A stretch of 17,577 bases of DNA from Flavisolibacter sp. (GTDB lineage Bacteria > Bacteroidota > Bacteroidia > Chitinophagales > Chitinophagaceae): positions 1-17,577 of the forward strand of contig JAGIAB010000023.1 of NCBI GenBank assembly GCA_017745135.1, written 5' to 3'. The first letter of the stretch is position 1. The number at the start of each line of letters is the position of its first letter. The position numbers and the translations under genes are program-made. Under the pieces are notes generated by a model. That model saw only the letters and a program-made list of their open reading frames with translations. It did not search any database and was not told where the DNA came from. Of the stretch, positions 15,351 to 17,577 are shown in pieces.

Positions 15351-15630
15351 CAAATTGCTACTATCAACACCTGTTGTGTCACTCACTTATACGTTCAGTA
15401 AGTCTATTGAGCATTGGAGCATGTGCTTTCACTGAACAGGAAGCTCCAGAGGAGCGAAATGTTAATAGAAGATGTGAGTATGATAATGTTTCTCAGAGCT
15501 CCGTAGGAGCGGCATGTTGAAATGAAGATTTGAATGAGTGGTTGATAATAGTTGTAAACGCCGAATGTGATGATAAGGATTATTGAACGTACAAGAGTGC
15601 GACGCAACGAAAGCAAAATAGTAGCAATGC
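15351..15630. repeat. About 280-bp element with inverted ends in the deoC-ALDH gap
   Basis: This is the main content of the 459-base gene-free stretch 15258-15716. The left end (15351-15400), read on the minus strand, aligns with the right end (15581-15630). Shared blocks are TGAACGTA, GAC-CAAC and a perfect ATAGTAGCAA, with about 22 of the first 30 positions identical and one single-base gap. The 180 bases between hold two direct repeats built on GCTCC-NNN-GGAGC. I find no open frame with protein-like sequence. It may be a miniature non-autonomous element or a structured RNA. No target-site duplication is evident by eye. Confidence 0.6.
15443..15518 (+). repeat. Two direct GCTCC-NNN-GGAGC hairpin units, 55 bases apart
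   Basis: Unit one is GCTCCAGAGGAGCGAAATGTT without its last base in the core count (15443-15463). Unit two is GCTCCGTAGGAGC followed by GGCATGTT (15498-15518). Each has a 5-bp palindromic stem with a 3-base loop and then ATGTT. Sequence after each unit is also alike (GAAGAT, GAGT, TGATAAT), so the repeated unit is probably about 55 bases. Confidence 0.6.
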
Positions 15631-15647
15631 AGACCGGTAAATAAATA

Positions 15648-15702
15648 GCTAAGAGCAAAAGAGTAATTTTCCTTTATCTCTTTCACTCTTTATCCTCTTA
15701 GC
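15648..15702 (+). repeat. Hairpin just upstream of the first aldehyde dehydrogenase start
   Basis: GCTAAGAG (15648-15655) pairs with CTCTTAGC (15695-15702), and inside it AAAGAGT (15658-15664) pairs with ACTCTTT (15685-15691), both perfectly. The structure ends 14 bases before the ATG at 15717, so in the transcript it would sit next to the ribosome-binding region. Confidence 0.5.
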
Positions 15703-15716
15703 CCAAAAAATAACTT

Positions 15717-17240
15717 ATGCCAGTAAAAACAAAAAAGGCAGACCAAAAACAAATAGCCCCTGAAGAGAAAACAAAGGGCAATGGAATTCCCAAACTAAAA
15801 TTCAATTCGGGATGGGAATATGCACCTGCGCCGGAAGGCACGAGTCACATTAAATTAAAAGACCGTTATGATCTTTTTATCAACGGAAAATTTGTAAAAC
15901 CTTCTTCAGGAAAATATTTTGAAACCATCAACCCTGCAACAGAAGCAAAACTTTCGGAAGTAGCAGAAGCCAATGCAGCCGACGTTGACAAAGCAGTGAA
16001 ATCGGCACGCAATGCTTACGACAAGTATTGGAGAAAAATGCCCGTAAAAGAAAGAGCGAAATATATTTATCGCATTTCAAGAATGATCCAGGAACGTGCA
16101 AGAGAATTTGCTGTGATTGAAACATTGGACGGAGGAAAAACGATTCGTGAATCTAGAGATATTGATGTGCCATTGGCCGCCAACCATTTCTTTTATTATG
16201 CCGGTTGGGCCGATAAACTGGAATATGCTTTCCCAAACAGAAACCCACAACCCTTAGGCGTAGCAGGACAAATTATTCCCTGGAATTTTCCTTTGTTGAT
16301 GGCTGCGTGGAAAATTGCACCGGCATTAGCAACAGGAAATACAATTGTATTGAAACCTGCAGAAACCACCCCACTTACTGCATTAAAACTTGCAGAAATT
16401 ATACAGGAAAGTGGATTGCCGGAAGGCGTAGTAAACATCATAACCGGCGCTGGAGAAACCGGAGCTATGATTGTGAATCATCCAGGCATTGATAAAATTG
16501 CTTTCACCGGCTCAACAGAAGTTGGAAAAATTATTCAACGTGCAGTTGCAGGTACCGATAAAAAACTTACACTGGAATTAGGCGGTAAAGCAGCCAACAT
16601 CATATTTGAAGATGCACCTCTTGACCAAGCTGTGGAAGGCATCATCAATGGAATTTATTTTAACCAGGGACATGTTTGTTGTGCAGGCTCAAGATTGTTT
16701 GTGCAGGAATCTGTTTACAATACTGTATTGAGAAAATTAAAGGACAGAATCGAAACACTAATCGTCGGCGATCCTTTAGATAAAAACACAGATATTGGTG
16801 CAATCAATTCCAGAAATCAATTAGACATTATTAACAAATACATTGAGATAGGCAAAAAAGAAGGAGCCGAATTTTTCCAAAGCGGATGTAACATTCCGAG
16901 CAAGGGATTTTTCTGCAGACCGACTTTATTTACAAACGTTGCTCAAAGCAATCGAATTGCACAGGAAGAAATTTTTGGACCCGTATTGGCCATTCAAACT
17001 TTCAGAACAGATGAAGAAGTAATTGAAAAAGCAAACAACACTCCATATGGTTTAAGTGCCGGTGTGTGGACAGATAAAGGTTCAAAGATTTTTAATTTAA
17101 CGACTAAGATGAGAGCAGGCGTAGTTTGGGCAAATACGTATAATAAGTTTGATCCAACTTCACCGTTTGGAGGTTATAAAGAAAGCGGGTATGGACGTGA
17201 GGGAGGTTTGCATGGACTTGCTGCTTATACTAATCTTTAA
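15717..17240 (+). CDS. Aldehyde dehydrogenase (first of a pair)
   Basis: NAD(P)-dependent enzyme that oxidises an aldehyde to a carboxylic acid. The 507 residues contain PWNFP (188-192), the coenzyme lysine in LKPAE (K213), FTGSTEVGK (263-271), the general base in LELGG (E287) and the catalytic cysteine in NQGHVCCAGSR (C321 by alignment with GQCCCAGSR). EEIFGPVL and SPFGGYKESGYGREGG lie near the C-terminus. A Lys-rich leader of about 30 residues precedes a YAPAPEGTSHIKL segment (35-47), which I recall from aldehyde dehydrogenases encoded beside deoC in Actinobacteria. With DeoC upstream, acetaldehyde is the likely substrate, but specificity is not proven. A repeat-filled gap of 459 bases separates it from deoC, so it may have its own promoter. 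Confidence 0.93.
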   Translation: MPVKTKKADQKQIAPEEKTKGNGIPKLKFNSGWEYAPAPEGTSHIKLKDRYDLFINGKFVKPSSGKYFETINPATEAKLSEVAEANAADVDKAVKSARNAYDKYWRKMPVKERAKYIYRISRMIQERAREFAVIETLDGGKTIRESRDIDVPLAANHFFYYAGWADKLEYAFPNRNPQPLGVAGQIIPWNFPLLMAAWKIAPALATGNTIVLKPAETTPLTALKLAEIIQESGLPEGVVNIITGAGETGAMIVNHPGIDKIAFTGSTEVGKIIQRAVAGTDKKLTLELGGKAANIIFEDAPLDQAVEGIINGIYFNQGHVCCAGSRLFVQESVYNTVLRKLKDRIETLIVGDPLDKNTDIGAINSRNQLDIINKYIEIGKKEGAEFFQSGCNIPSKGFFCRPTLFTNVAQSNRIAQEEIFGPVLAIQTFRTDEEVIEKANNTPYGLSAGVWTDKGSKIFNLTTKMRAGVVWANTYNKFDPTSPFGGYKESGYGREGGLHGLAAYTNL

Positions 17241-17246
17241 AAATTA

Positions 17247-17299
17247 GCTGGGAAGAAAATAAGACGACAAGAAACTTTCCGTCTTATTTTCTTCCCGGC
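17247..17299 (+). repeat. Long near-perfect hairpin between the two aldehyde dehydrogenase genes
   Basis: A 20-base left arm (17247-17266, starting GCTGGGAAGA) pairs with 17280-17299 (ending TTCTTCCCGGC) over a 13-base loop. The only imperfection is one G-T pair. It begins 6 bases after the upstream stop and ends 12 bases before the downstream ATG. There is no T tract after it. It could adjust expression of the second gene relative to the first, protect the upstream mRNA end, or be an inserted repeat; it resembles 14170-14210. Confidence 0.7.
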
Positions 17300-17311
17300 A
17301 AAAAATAAATC

Positions 17312-17577
17312 ATGGCAAAAGCAATCGAAAAAAACTCAACCATCACAATTAGTGAAGACGGAATTGAACAACCCGTTTCCAATAAACGTGTAGAAGTTTT
17401 AAAGACCTATAAAATTTATATCGGCGGACAATTTCCAAGAACAGAAAGCGGCCGTTATTATGTTGCAACCAACAGCAAAGGCGAACAATTGGCTAACGTT
17501 TGTTTAAGTTCACGAAAAGATTTTCGTGATGCGGTAGTTGCTGCAAGAAGTGCATTCAAAGGCTGGAGCAAAAGAGC
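17312..17577 (+). CDS. Aldehyde dehydrogenase (second of a pair, N-terminal part only)
   Basis: An open frame of 88 codons from ATG 17312 runs off the window. Residues KTYKIYIGGQFPRTESGRYY (about 31-50) and then NSKGEQLANV and DAVVAARSAFKGWSK form the N-terminal coenzyme-domain start of an aldehyde dehydrogenase. The catalytic half is outside the window, so activity cannot be judged. The protein differs clearly from the one encoded just upstream, so this is not a recent tandem copy. I recall the same order of deoC and two unlike aldehyde dehydrogenases in Actinobacteria. Confidence 0.85.
   Translation, partial: MAKAIEKNSTITISEDGIEQPVSNKRVEVLKTYKIYIGGQFPRTESGRYYVATNSKGEQLANVCLSSRKDFRDAVVAARSAFKGWSKR

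Noticed and set aside
15443..15518. Possible CRISPR array from the repeated GCTCC units
   Set aside because: There are only two imperfect units, the intervening sequences are themselves similar, and there are no cas genes.
15404..15686. Minus-strand open frames of 74-84 codons in the deoC-aldehyde dehydrogenase gap
   Set aside because: They are read through the repeat element, have no recognisable sequence and no promoter or ribosome-binding site.
14337..17577. Bacterial microcompartment for aldehyde metabolism
   Set aside because: N-terminal extensions on DeoC and the dehydrogenase hint at it, but no shell protein, CoA-acylating dehydrogenase or phosphotransacylase gene is present in the window.

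Overview
This window looks like a chromosomal segment of a Bacteroidota bacterium, most likely near the Chitinophagaceae. The signs are a PorV/PorQ-type outer-membrane protein, a long SecA with a C-terminal zinc motif, weak Shine-Dalgarno sequences, several copies of the Bacteroidota -7 promoter element TAnnTTTG, and short palindromic repeats just after stop codons. The family placement is inference; no rRNA, tRNA, CRISPR array, transposase or phage gene is visible.

Layout: a 5'-partial window-edge gene for a PorV/PorQ-like protein (minus, 1-674) is divergent from tyrS (862-2139). tyrS converges on a minus-strand block read atpG (5493-4615), scpB (4432-3437), lysA (3394-2183). Divergent from atpG is a GNAT acetyltransferase (5675-6097), which converges on an unrecognised lipoprotein gene (6856-6158). 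secA (7118-10447) ends in a clear intrinsic terminator. A rhomboid protease gene (10611-11432) converges on an nfeD-slipin pair (minus, 13670-11537). Then come a CHY zinc-finger protein (13758-14165), deoC (14337-15257), a full aldehyde dehydrogenase (15717-17240) and the start of a second one that runs off the window (17312 onward).

Functional groups: housekeeping genes dominate (TyrRS, F1 gamma subunit, condensin accessory subunit, lysine synthesis, Sec translocase motor). Two sets look like cooperating proteins: NfeD with slipin (membrane proteolysis or membrane microdomains), and DeoC with two aldehyde dehydrogenases (breakdown of deoxyribose 5-phosphate with oxidation of the aldehyde product).

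The least explained content is non-coding. One dispersed palindromic family appears as an inverted pair that fills almost the whole atpG-scpB gap and as a single copy 2 bases after the deoC stop. A second hairpin family follows the stops of the CHY-finger gene and the first aldehyde dehydrogenase. A third, about 280 bp long with inverted ends and two internal GCTCC-NNN-GGAGC units, fills most of the 459-bp deoC-aldehyde dehydrogenase gap. I see no clearly new protein system; the repeats are the best targets for a second look.
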